Assembly (NCBI RefSeq): GCF_003352005.1 | Contig: NZ_CP024848.1 | Span: forward strand, 1,621,001 to 1,685,000 | Direction: 5' to 3' | Length of the DNA: 64,000 nucleotides | From: Oceanobacillus zhaokaii | Lineage (GTDB): Bacteria > Bacillota > Bacilli > Bacillales > Amphibacillaceae | In this document: positions 17,078 to 25,411 of the stretch, one piece after another | Position numbering within the stretch: the first letter of the stretch is position 1 | Layout of the letters: every line of letters starts with the position of its first letter | Notes under the pieces: model-generated | The model's input: the letters and a program-made list of their open reading frames with translations, nothing else | The model's database searches: none | Told to the model about the DNA's origin: nothing | Program-made: the position numbers and the translations under genes

Positions 17078-19234
17078 ATGAAATTAATACTAGCTGAAAA
17101 GCCATCCGTCGCCAAAAATATTGCCGATGCACTTAAAATCAAAACCAAAAAAGATGGTTATTTTGAAGGTAATGATTATCTTATTACATGGGCTTTCGGT
17201 CATTTAGTAGAATTATACGATGCCAAGGACTATGACAGTAAGATGAAAAGCTGGAAGATGGATAATTTCCCATTTATTCCATCAACATTCAAATATAAAG
17301 TGAAAAGCAATCCGAAAGATCGCTCACAGACAGATGGTGGAGCAGCTAAGCAGCTAAAGATTGTTCAAACTTTAATCAAGAGGCCGGATGTAGAGATTAT
17401 CGTATCAGCATGTGACTACGACAGAGAAGGACAACTCATCGGTGATAGCATTATTTATCGTGGTGCAGCACCACCTAAACCTGTATATCGATTACTATTG
17501 AATGAATGGACACCAAAAGAGGTAATCAAAGGTTTAGAGAATATGCAGTCAAATCAAATGATGAGGCCATTACGTGATGCTGGTATTAGTAGACAATGGG
17601 CTGATTGGGTTATTGGGATTAATTTAACATCTGTTGCAACTTTAAAGTATCAAAAAGGTAAAGGGAAGGCACTGAATATTGGCCGCGTGCTTATGCCGAC
17701 GTTGAAGATTATTTATGATCGAGATAAGGAAATCGATAATTTTGTACCAGAGGATTATTTTAAATTAATCGCAACGTTTCAAACGAAGGAAAAGAAAGAA
17801 TACCAGGGAACATATGTGGAAAATAAAGAGGAGAAATTCAAGTCAAAAGAGACATTAGAACAACTTCATCAATCGATTCAAGGGAAACAAGCGACAATCA
17901 TCGATAAACAGGTAGAAAAGAAGAAAGAATTCCCACCTTTTTTATTCAATCTTTCTAACCTGCAGGGGTACGTCACGAGCAAATTTAAGGGTTTTACATC
18001 AGATAAAGTTCTAAAAGTAGCTCAATCACTATATGAAAAGAAGTTCATAACCTATCCAAGGACTTCAAGTACAGCATTAGAGGAGAGCATAGTAGCAAAA
18101 ACTGCAAATGTATTAAAGGTACTTGCAGAAGATTTACCATATAAAGATGAGATTAAATTTATGAAAACAAAACGCGTGTTTAATAACGCAAAAGTGGAGA
18201 GCCATAGTGCAATCATTCCTACTTATTTAGTACCGAAGCGGCTAACAAGTGATGAGCAGCTTGTGTATACAGCAATTAAAAACCGATTTATTATGCAATT
18301 TATGCCAATTGCTGAGTATGAAGAGACAAGTTTTAAGACAAAATTAGCAGATGATATTGTCAAGGGTCTTTTTACCTCAAAAGGAAAGGTTCAGCTTATC
18401 GAAGGCTGGAAGAAGGTAGAGAAAATCCAATCGAAGGATACGATTTTACCCTTTGTACAAGTTAATGATTCGGTAAGTCTAGTGGATTCAGAGGTAACTT
18501 CACATGTCACGAAGCCACCAAAAAGGCATACAGAAAAAACGCTGCTTCGTGTAATGGAAACCTGTGGTCGAAGCTACAAGGAAGATGAAAGTGAAGAACT
18601 GTTAGGCAGCATTTTAACAGGATTTAGTATTGGAACACCAGCGACTAGGGCGGAGACGATTAAAAAATTAAAAGATGTCGGCTATATTACTACGGAAAGT
18701 AAAAATTTGCTTTGTACGGAGCTAGGTAGAGATTTAGTAGAGACCTTTCCTGTTCAAGAGCTGTTTGACTTGGAATTTACTGGACGTCTTGAGAAAGGCT
18801 TAGCTGATATTCAAAAAGGAAAGGCAAGTAAACAGGAATTTTTGAATATCGTCTTTAATTTCACAAATAAATCGGTGGCTACAATCAAGGATGCGGATGA
18901 AAGGATAATTAATGAGGTTGCATCACAAAAAATCTCAAAGGAAGTACTCGGGACATGTCCACAATGTGGCGGAAAGATTATTGAAGGGTATAAAGGATTC
19001 GGCTGTAGTAATTGGAAGAAAGGTTGTAAGTTTACCATTTGGAAGAATGACAAGTATTTAGCAACGATGAGAAAAAAACCTACGAAAACAATGGTAAAGC
19101 AGTTATTATCAAATAAGAAAGCTTATGTTAAGGGGCTAACGAGTAAAAAGGGAAAGAAATTTAATGCATATTTAAGCTATGAGAAAAATCCTGACAATGC
19201 ATATTATAGCTGGAAAATGGAGTTTAATGATTAG
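17078..19234 (+). CDS. topB: DNA topoisomerase III
   Basis: Type IA topoisomerase that decatenates DNA by single-strand passage, about 718 residues. The N-terminal TOPRIM domain starts KLILAEKPSVAKNIADALKI, with the acidic DYDREGQLIG motif. The active-site tyrosine is near residue 326 in FITYPRTSST. GFSIGTPATRAETIKKL is also typical. A C-terminal zinc finger, CPQCGGKII with CSNWKKGC, lies near residue 626. An in-frame GTG at 17069 overlaps the AGGTG ribosome site, so ATG at 17078 is preferred. It appears monocistronic. Confidence 0.95.
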   Translation: MKLILAEKPSVAKNIADALKIKTKKDGYFEGNDYLITWAFGHLVELYDAKDYDSKMKSWKMDNFPFIPSTFKYKVKSNPKDRSQTDGGAAKQLKIVQTLIKRPDVEIIVSACDYDREGQLIGDSIIYRGAAPPKPVYRLLLNEWTPKEVIKGLENMQSNQMMRPLRDAGISRQWADWVIGINLTSVATLKYQKGKGKALNIGRVLMPTLKIIYDRDKEIDNFVPEDYFKLIATFQTKEKKEYQGTYVENKEEKFKSKETLEQLHQSIQGKQATIIDKQVEKKKEFPPFLFNLSNLQGYVTSKFKGFTSDKVLKVAQSLYEKKFITYPRTSSTALEESIVAKTANVLKVLAEDLPYKDEIKFMKTKRVFNNAKVESHSAIIPTYLVPKRLTSDEQLVYTAIKNRFIMQFMPIAEYEETSFKTKLADDIVKGLFTSKGKVQLIEGWKKVEKIQSKDTILPFVQVNDSVSLVDSEVTSHVTKPPKRHTEKTLLRVMETCGRSYKEDESEELLGSILTGFSIGTPATRAETIKKLKDVGYITTESKNLLCTELGRDLVETFPVQELFDLEFTGRLEKGLADIQKGKASKQEFLNIVFNFTNKSVATIKDADERIINEVASQKISKEVLGTCPQCGGKIIEGYKGFGCSNWKKGCKFTIWKNDKYLATMRKKPTKTMVKQLLSNKKAYVKGLTSKKGKKFNAYLSYEKNPDNAYYSWKMEFND

Positions 19235-19402
19235 ATACAAGACCATTCCGAACCATTGAACTTACCTATAATAGTGTTTCCAAGCCTTTTTCATGAATAA
19301 GGTGTATAATAATGGGAGAGGGTAATATTATCTAGATGGGGGTATTATCTATTAGATGGGAAAATAACTTAAAAATCCTCAAAAAAGGTGAAGGGTGATT
19401 GA

Positions 19403-19855
19403 GTGAAAAAGGTAACAGTAAGTGTAGCGGAAGATTTGGGATATGGTACGTTAATGTGGGTATATGCAAATAATCATAAGGTATATCATAGCAATAAACG
19501 CGTTGATCGCGTAGAATCGTTTGATGATCTTGATTCAAACTTTTTAGGAAAAATAGAAGCACTAGATTTAAATAAAGCGGATAAAAAAACCGTACTAAAT
19601 CTCATTCTTGAAAAAACAGACCGGATTTTTGGTGTATGTATAGATAAAAGGCAAAACGAAAAAAATAATGGTACTAAAGATTATAGTGTCGTTTTTTTCC
19701 CAAGCTGGGAACAAGTGAGAATTTTTGCAGAGACTAAGTTTCAGGAATTAGAGGAAACAGAAGTGCAACGAAAAAAGGAAGCAAAAGAAAAATGGCTTGA
19801 AAGAGGCAGACTCTTTGCTCAAAAGAAACATGCAGATAAGGAAAAAGTTAAGTAG
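19403..19855 (+). CDS. Hypothetical protein (150 aa), soluble with charged C-terminal helix
   Basis: No family was recognised. The N-terminus reads MKKVTVSVAEDLGYGTLMWV, followed by a mixed alpha/beta region containing RIFGVCIDKRQNE and VVFFPSWEQVRIFAETKF. A long, highly charged helix (ELEETEVQRKKEAKEKWLER) ends in a Lys-rich tail. There is no signal peptide or membrane segment. The start is GTG at 19403, after AGGGTG. It is flanked by topB and followed by a strong terminator, so a single-gene unit. Confidence 0.75.
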   Translation: MKKVTVSVAEDLGYGTLMWVYANNHKVYHSNKRVDRVESFDDLDSNFLGKIEALDLNKADKKTVLNLILEKTDRIFGVCIDKRQNEKNNGTKDYSVVFFPSWEQVRIFAETKFQELEETEVQRKKEAKEKWLERGRLFAQKKHADKEKVK

Positions 19856-19872
19856 TAACAAAACGCAAAGAG

Positions 19873-19908
19873 AGCTTGTATCCTTTTTAAAAGGAACAAG
19901 CTTTTTTA
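19873..19908 (+). terminator. Rho-independent terminator
   Basis: AGCTTGT pairs with ACAAGCT, with an inner TCC/GGA, followed by six T residues. Confidence 0.85.
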
Positions 19909-20290
19909 ATAAGGATAATTCTTATTGTTTGTTGCTCTTTAGATAAACTGCGAGTATTGTACGATGTTTAATACATTAAAGGACAATCGCTTGCAGTCGG
20001 TGCTATTTTTCGTTTCCGACATTCACATGAGATTTTTACCAACTTCATCTTTGAAGAGGCGGATAACGATAGCAAACCATAATTCCAGCGTATTGTATAT
20101 CCGGAGCTTTCGACCGAAAACAATCGCCATCTCAGTTATTTCTAGCTTTATATTGTAAGTCAATCTAGGTGTTATGTAGATGCTTTGATTCAGTCATGTT
20201 TATCAAAAGAAATCCTCCAACTAAATAGTAAGAATAGTTATTTTGTAATATTGACTTCTTGGGAGTATTGTCGAAAGATAGAGATAACGA
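19909..20290. other. Gene-free stretch of about 380 bases
   Basis: Short open frames here lack ribosome sites and recognisable sequence. It presumably holds the promoter of the VWA lipoprotein; no convincing -35/-10 pair was singled out. Confidence 0.4.
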
Positions 20291-20311
20291 TACATAGATA
20301 GGGGAGAAATC

Positions 20312-21721
20312 ATGTTTAAACGAGGCATAGGAACCATAGCGGTACTTGTTTTCTTTCTTTCTGCATGCAGCAATGCAGAGGATACTAGCAAGGGGCAAGA
20401 GGAGAGTGTTAAAGAAGCTGCTGCTGAATTAGAAGAAACGGAGCAACAGGAAAGCATTGTAGAACAATTAGAATCGGTCAAATTGATCGAATCAAGAGAT
20501 GGAATGAAGGAACAACAAGGTGGAATACTTGCAGCAGATATCGAGCCTGAAGAAGAGCAAACGGAATCACCGGAAACTACATTAGATGAGTCAACAGTTG
20601 AGGAATTGAAGGATGAATTGAAACGTTTAACAAAGAAAACCAAGGAACCAGCTACCATTTATAAAGGACTAGTTTATTTACTAGGATCACCTAATTATAA
20701 AGAAGTGATTGAACAAGCAGAAGCATTTGAGCCAGATTTTGCAGAACCATATTTACCCGAGCCTGGAAAAACAGAAGAAGAAGTAATGAAAGAGCCTGAG
20801 AGTGGAAAGGCAATAATTTTGCTGGATGCAAGTTCTAGTATGTTACTTCCTGTTGACAATCAAGTGAAAATGGATGTTGCAAAGGAAGCAGTGCTCAGGT
20901 TTGGTGAAACGATTGGTCAAGACAGTGATATATCTTTAGTTGTCTATGGTCATAAGGGATCTGAATCTGCTGCAGATAAGGAGCTTTCATGTACTGGTAT
21001 AGAAGAGGTTTATCCGATGGGTACATATGATGAAGCAGCATTTGAAGAGTCATTGACAACGTTCGAAAGTAAAGGATATACACCACTTGCTGGTGCAATT
21101 GAGAAAGCAAAGGAAATGAGCAAGAATTTCGCGGAAGCCGTTACGGTTTATATTGTAAGTGATGGTGTGGAAACATGTGATGGTGATCCAGTTCAAGTGG
21201 CTGCAGAATTTGTAAAAGATGATGAAGAAAGAACAGTAAATATAATCGGTTTCAATGTTGACCAAAATGCAGAAAATCAATTGAAGCAGGTTTCTGACGC
21301 TGGAAATGGTGAATACTATGCAGCAAATAATGCAGATGAATTAAAAATAACAATTGAGAAACAATGGTTGCCATCCGATATGGATTTAGCTTGGGCGTTT
21401 CTAAAAGCACCAGACGGCTGGGAAACACTTGCCGAATACGAACGTTTTGATGAAGAACTAAATCCAATTAAAGAAATGATTAATAATGAAAAAAATCGTT
21501 ATCGGCAAGCTTTACAAATTATTAAAGATGAGCAGCTAGTAGAAAATGATGTTGCACAGGAACTACAAAATGTAATAAATGAGCAAGATCAAATCATGAT
21601 TAATTTAATGAATGACTTTCGCTCTGAGAAGATAGAAGAGATAAAAGACCTGGCACAAGCCATTAGTGATAAGGTTACGGCCTGGACAGAGGAAATGAAA
21701 CGTCTTAAAGAAGCAGAATAA
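20312..21721 (+). CDS. Lipoprotein with von Willebrand factor A domain (YwmC/YwmD-like)
   Basis: Exported lipoprotein of 469 residues. The signal peptide ends at lipobox LSAC (cysteine 19). A Glu-rich linker (about residues 20-110) leads to a VWA domain with a metal-ion-dependent adhesion site: AIILLDASSSM (near residue 171), then YTPLAGAIEKAK and VYIVSDGVETCDGDP. The C-terminal 120 residues are charged and helical, probably coiled coil. VWA domains bind protein partners; the ligand is unknown. ATG follows AGGGGAGA. The resemblance to B. subtilis YwmC/YwmD is from memory. Confidence 0.85.
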   Translation: MFKRGIGTIAVLVFFLSACSNAEDTSKGQEESVKEAAAELEETEQQESIVEQLESVKLIESRDGMKEQQGGILAADIEPEEEQTESPETTLDESTVEELKDELKRLTKKTKEPATIYKGLVYLLGSPNYKEVIEQAEAFEPDFAEPYLPEPGKTEEEVMKEPESGKAIILLDASSSMLLPVDNQVKMDVAKEAVLRFGETIGQDSDISLVVYGHKGSESAADKELSCTGIEEVYPMGTYDEAAFEESLTTFESKGYTPLAGAIEKAKEMSKNFAEAVTVYIVSDGVETCDGDPVQVAAEFVKDDEERTVNIIGFNVDQNAENQLKQVSDAGNGEYYAANNADELKITIEKQWLPSDMDLAWAFLKAPDGWETLAEYERFDEELNPIKEMINNEKNRYRQALQIIKDEQLVENDVAQELQNVINEQDQIMINLMNDFRSEKIEEIKDLAQAISDKVTAWTEEMKRLKEAE

Positions 21722-21725
21722 TTTA

Positions 21726-21764
21726 AAATTTCAATATGCGATGTTAGTCTATTGAAATTTTTAT
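21726..21764 (+). terminator. Terminator of the VWA lipoprotein gene
   Basis: AAATTTCAAT pairs with ATTGAAATTT, followed by a short T-run. Confidence 0.7.
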
Positions 21765-21916
21765 CTAATAGTCCTAAGTAAAGCTAAACATATATTGTTT
21801 TTTGACAAAATAATTGACTGATTCGAAGCTTCAACAATTTTTTTGGAAAATGAAAAGAAAGTTAGCCTAAACGGAAAATATTTGATATTATTAATAGGTA
21901 AACAAAACATTACTTA

Positions 21917-21945
21917 TTGATATAGTTGAAGATATATACTATATT
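21917..21945 (+). promoter_or_regulatory. Sigma-A promoter of ndh
   Basis: TTGATA, 17 bases, TATATT. The expected start point falls next to TTGTGAAGGTTATTACATG (from 21950). Its first half equals the Rex half-site TTGTGAA, while the second half is only partly complementary. Redox control by Rex is therefore possible but unproven. Confidence 0.6.
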
Positions 21946-22029
21946 AATTTGTGAAGGTTATTACATGCAAACGCTTATTCAATCGGCAAAATTAAGCAGT
22001 ACATATAAAATGAAAGGTGGATGGTTTAA

Positions 22030-23238
22030 ATGAGTAAACCAAAAATTGTTGTCCTTGGTGCAGGTTATGCAGGAATTACGACAACAAAACGACTAACAAA
22101 ACAATTATCACCAGAACAAGCAGAGATTGTACTTATAAACAAACATAACTATCACTATGAAAGTACATGGTTACATGAAGTAGCGGCAGGAACAATTAAC
22201 CCGAATCAAGCCCGTTACATGATTAGCGATGTTATTAATCCAAATCGAGTACGTTTAATTTATGATTCAGTAGTTGAAATTAAAAAAGATGAACAACGTG
22301 TTGTACTTGAAAATAGTGAAGTAACGTATGATTATTTAGTTGTAGCACTTGGATTCGTTACGAATACGTTCGGAATTAAAGGAATGGATGAGAATGCTCT
22401 ATTCATTCAAGATATTGATTCTGCTCGCCTAATAAGCGAACATATCGAATACCAATTTGCACAATATAGTGCAGGGGAAAACACTGACGAAGAAAGCTTA
22501 AATATAATCGTTGGTGGCGGCGGATTTACTGGTATTGAATTCGTTGGAGAACTGGCTGATATCGTTCCTAAGCTTTGCAAAAAATATGATATTCCAAGAA
22601 ACAAAGTTCGTATCATTAATGTGGAAGCAGCACCATCTGTATTACCAATGTTCGATCGTGATTTAGTATCTTATGCTCTTCAATCACTTGAATCACGGGG
22701 TGTAGAGTTTAGAATGGGTACAGCAATTAAAGAATGTACTAAAGAAGGATTTATTGTTGGTGACGATGCGGAATTAATTAAAGGTGGAACGGTTGTCTGG
22801 ACTGGTGGAGTTACAGGTAACCCTGTACTTGGAAAATCAGGCTTCGAGTTAGTAAAAGGTAAAGTTAATGTTGATTCAGACCTTCGTGTGCCAGGTGAAG
22901 AAAATCTCTTCATTCTTGGTGACTGTTCATGGGTTATGGACAAGCAAGCTGGTCGTCCATATGCACCAACCGGTCAATTAGCAATGCAAGAAGCTGATGT
23001 TGCAGCATACAACATCAAAGCATTACTTACAAATCAACCATTAAAAGAATTTGTTTTAGATGATAAAGGTACCGTTGCATCATTAGGGCTTTCTGATGGA
23101 ATCGGTAGTATCTTCTCTGGTACTAAATTACAAGGTAAAGCAGCTGCAGCAATGAAAAAAGTAGTTGATGACCGTTCATTATTTATTGTAGGTGGACCAA
23201 AATTAGTACTTAAAAAAGGTAAATTCCGTCCTTTCTAA
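22030..23238 (+). CDS. ndh: Type II NADH dehydrogenase (NADH:menaquinone oxidoreductase)
   Basis: Non-proton-pumping respiratory flavoenzyme feeding NADH electrons to menaquinone at the inner membrane face. 402 residues. The FAD-binding N-terminus is KIVVLGAGYAGITTTKRL; the NADH-binding Rossmann segment is NIIVGGGGFTGIEFVGEL; ENLFILGDCSWVMD is the second FAD motif and RPYAPTGQLAMQEA the quinone-site region. The C-terminal amphipathic helix region (AAAAMKKVVDDRSLFIVGG) is typical. The ribosome site AAAGGTGG precedes ATG. A 32-codon gene follows before the terminator. Confidence 0.95.
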   Translation: MSKPKIVVLGAGYAGITTTKRLTKQLSPEQAEIVLINKHNYHYESTWLHEVAAGTINPNQARYMISDVINPNRVRLIYDSVVEIKKDEQRVVLENSEVTYDYLVVALGFVTNTFGIKGMDENALFIQDIDSARLISEHIEYQFAQYSAGENTDEESLNIIVGGGGFTGIEFVGELADIVPKLCKKYDIPRNKVRIINVEAAPSVLPMFDRDLVSYALQSLESRGVEFRMGTAIKECTKEGFIVGDDAELIKGGTVVWTGGVTGNPVLGKSGFELVKGKVNVDSDLRVPGEENLFILGDCSWVMDKQAGRPYAPTGQLAMQEADVAAYNIKALLTNQPLKEFVLDDKGTVASLGLSDGIGSIFSGTKLQGKAAAAMKKVVDDRSLFIVGGPKLVLKKGKFRPF

Positions 23239-23302
23239 TCGGCTATTAAAATTAAAAATTGCTCTAATAATTTGGCACAAAAATTGAGGAGGTACATTTT
23301 AA

Positions 23303-23401
23303 ATGAGAAAATGTTTATACGGCGCGTTACTCGTAATTGCATCAGTAATTGGCTACAGAATTGCAAGTGATTGCTTAGAAGACTCAAGAGATTTTCGTTA
23401 A
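23303..23401 (+). CDS. Small membrane peptide (32 aa) downstream of ndh
   Basis: GAGGAGGT upstream of ATG at 23303 is an excellent ribosome site. The peptide MRKCLYGALLVIASVIGYRI, then ASDCLEDSRDFR, has one hydrophobic segment with two cysteines. It lies 64 bases after ndh and before the shared terminator, so it should be co-transcribed with ndh. The family was not recognised. It could be a small partner or stabiliser of Ndh, which is speculation. Confidence 0.65.
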   Translation: MRKCLYGALLVIASVIGYRIASDCLEDSRDFR

Positions 23402-23416
23402 AAATTAGAAGAGTTG

Positions 23417-23451
23417 AACCACCTAGTGTTTTAGCTAGGTGGTTCTTTTTT
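23417..23451 (+). terminator. Terminator of the ndh operon
   Basis: AACCACCTAG pairs with CTAGGTGGTT (10 bp), followed by CTTTTTT. Confidence 0.9.
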
Positions 23452-23601
23452 ACGTCCTGAGAATAATGTACGGATTGTCCGGAGCGGAAATCATCATTAG
23501 CCTAGTTCACTTATTTATTAAGCAGGGCTCTAGTTACAGCTTATTTTTCTTCTTACATGATTTCACTACTTCTACTCATACTAGAAATAGAGGTGATATT
23601 C

Positions 23602-24468
23602 ATGATAATTTCCAGCCTTTCTTTTCTCTTATTTATGTTTCCCCCTCAAATAGCAGAGAATACGATGGGTGTCAGCAATAACGACATAATATTGCAAAAT
23701 ATTGAAGTAGATCAATATTCCCTTCCATATCTTGACCCGTTATTTTTGGATGAGGATAAAATACACTCATTGATGGATCGATTAGAGAAAGCAATATACA
23801 AAGCTCCGATAAATGCTCATATTTCTGCTAATGGACATATAATTCCTGAAAAACTAGGTGAAACATTAGATCGTAAGCAATTTCAAAGCTTATTTCGTGA
23901 ACATTTTTATAGCAATACAAATAGTAATTTTGAAGTTCCTAAAAAACCATTATATCCTAAAGTGGATAGAGGTCTATTGGGAGAAATAAGCACCAAACAG
24001 CTTGGAACATATACAACTTTTTTTAGGAAGAGTAATCTGGAACGAACGCATAATATTAAGCTTGCATCGGAAGCAATCAATAATTATGTGCTCTTTCCTG
24101 GAGAGATCTTTTCTTTTAATGAGATAGTTGGAGAGCGGACAAAAGAAAGGGGATATAAACGTGCTCCAGTAATCGTTCGAGGCGAATTAGCTGAAGATAT
24201 TGGTGGTGGGATATGCCAAGTATCATCCACACTTTTTAATGCGGTAGACCTCAAAGGAATACAAATTGTTGAGCGATATGCTCACAGTAGGAAAGTGCCA
24301 TATGTACCTACAGGACGTGATGCGACAGTTAGCTGGTGGGGGCCTGATTTCGTTTTTAAAAATATGTATAATGAGCCAATTTTAATACGTTCATTTTCCG
24401 CTAATGGCACGATGAGGGTATCCGTTTATTCATCTGATACCGCAGAGTATTTTACTGGAAGTTCATAA
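23602..24468 (+). CDS. VanW-family exported protein
   Basis: About 288 residues. ATG at 23602 follows AGAGGTGAT at a good distance and gives a plausible signal peptide (MIISSLSFLLFMFPPQIAEN); an earlier in-frame ATG at 23557 lacks a ribosome site. The C-terminal half is the VanW domain: FSFNEIVGERTKERGYKRAP, then EDIGGGICQVSSTLFNAV, YAHSRKVPYVPTGRDATVSW and GPDFVFKN. The role of VanW is not established; it is found with glycopeptide-resistance clusters and in many sporeformers without resistance. No van genes accompany it here. Confidence 0.88.
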   Translation: MIISSLSFLLFMFPPQIAENTMGVSNNDIILQNIEVDQYSLPYLDPLFLDEDKIHSLMDRLEKAIYKAPINAHISANGHIIPEKLGETLDRKQFQSLFREHFYSNTNSNFEVPKKPLYPKVDRGLLGEISTKQLGTYTTFFRKSNLERTHNIKLASEAINNYVLFPGEIFSFNEIVGERTKERGYKRAPVIVRGELAEDIGGGICQVSSTLFNAVDLKGIQIVERYAHSRKVPYVPTGRDATVSWWGPDFVFKNMYNEPILIRSFSANGTMRVSVYSSDTAEYFTGSS

Positions 24469-24476
24469 AACAACTA

Positions 24477-24500
24477 GCGCGCAGTAACACAACTGCGCGC
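24477..24500. terminator. Hairpin between convergent vanW-type gene and yceI
   Basis: GCGCGCAGT pairs with ACTGCGCGC around a six-base loop. It is very GC-rich for this genome, with no T-tract on either side. Confidence 0.5.
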
Positions 24501-24517
24501 AGTTCAATCTTCCGATA

Positions 24518-25054
24518 TTAATTTTGTTTGTGTAATTCTAATTCAATGTGGATTGTAACTTCGTCGCCAACTAGTACGCCGCCTGTTTCAACAGCAGCGT
24601 TCCATACTAGACCAAACTCTTTACGGCTAATATTCGTTTTTCCGCTGAATCCAGCAACTGTATCTCCACCCATAGGATCTTTACTTTGCCCTTCGAAAGT
24701 TACGTCAAATGTTGCAGGCTTCGTTACACCACGAATTGTTAAGTCGCCAGTAACATCATAATCTGAACCTGATTTTTTCTTAATATCAGTAGCCACGAAT
24801 GTTAAATTCGGATTATTTTCAACATCGAAGAAATCTGCTGAACGTAAGTGGTTATCTCTGTCTTCATTACGAGTATTAATACTAGCGGGATCAATGTTTA
24901 CTTCTATTTTTGCATCTGATAAATCCTCTACATCTGCTTCAATTACTGCATCGAATTTTTCAAATACTCCTTTTGCTTTTGAAATCATCATATGTTTAAC
25001 TGAAAATCCAATTTCACTGTGCACCGTATCTACTGTCCATGTTGCTTTTGTCAT
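24518..25054 (-). CDS. YceI-family protein
   Basis: 178-residue lipocalin-like beta-barrel of the YceI family, which binds polyprenyl or isoprenoid-type lipids. Seen: TWTVDTVHSEIGFSVKHMMI at the N-terminus, then SADFFDVENNP, GDLTIRGVTKPATFDVTFEG and GFSGKTNISRKEFGLVWN. No signal peptide is present, as in many Firmicute copies. The ATG follows a GGAGGGAT-type site (minus strand). A near-consensus sigma-A promoter lies about 50 bases upstream. Confidence 0.92.
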   Translation of the reverse strand: MTKATWTVDTVHSEIGFSVKHMMISKAKGVFEKFDAVIEADVEDLSDAKIEVNIDPASINTRNEDRDNHLRSADFFDVENNPNLTFVATDIKKKSGSDYDVTGDLTIRGVTKPATFDVTFEGQSKDPMGGDTVAGFSGKTNISRKEFGLVWNAAVETGGVLVGDEVTIHIELELHKQN

Positions 25055-25103
25055 AATAATATCCCTCCAAATATTTTAATCTGTTAGTTACTTTATGTCA
25101 CTA

Positions 25104-25166
25104 AGTATAAAATAATAAATAGAAGTTGTCAACTATATTTAATTAAAAATATTTAAATTAAATATA
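25104..25166 (-). promoter_or_regulatory. Strong promoter of yceI with palindromes
   Basis: On the minus strand TTGACA, 17 bases, TATACT, close to the sigma-A consensus. The -35 sits in the palindrome AGTTGTCAACT (25124-25134). Upstream, TATATTTAATT (25134-25144) is inverted as AATTAAATATA (25156-25166). The palindromes could be a repressor site or simply AT-rich upstream DNA. Confidence 0.65.
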
Positions 25167-25400
25167 TGTAAATATTTCTTAACAATATATGTACTAGGTA
25201 TTCTTTAATATTCCCTATATTTTAAATCTAAAACGAATACTTCATTAAGAATTGTACACAATCCAAGCGTAAAGAATTTACAAAGAAAAACTGAAATAAA
25301 CAGAAAGATATGTTGCAGGATTAGGAAAACATTTTCTACAACTAAATGTACCTTCTTTCATCCCCTTAGCATAGGCTATAGGACTAAATGATGGAGGGAA
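25167..25400. other. Rest of the divergent region between yceI and the transporter
   Basis: AT-rich, without an ORF or a convincing structure; it presumably contains the promoter of the plus-strand transporter. Confidence 0.35.
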
Positions 25401-25411
25401 GGGAAAGCATT

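Noticed and set aside
19964..20158. 64-codon frame between the 150-aa gene and the VWA lipoprotein
   Set aside because: No ribosome site and no protein-like similarity.
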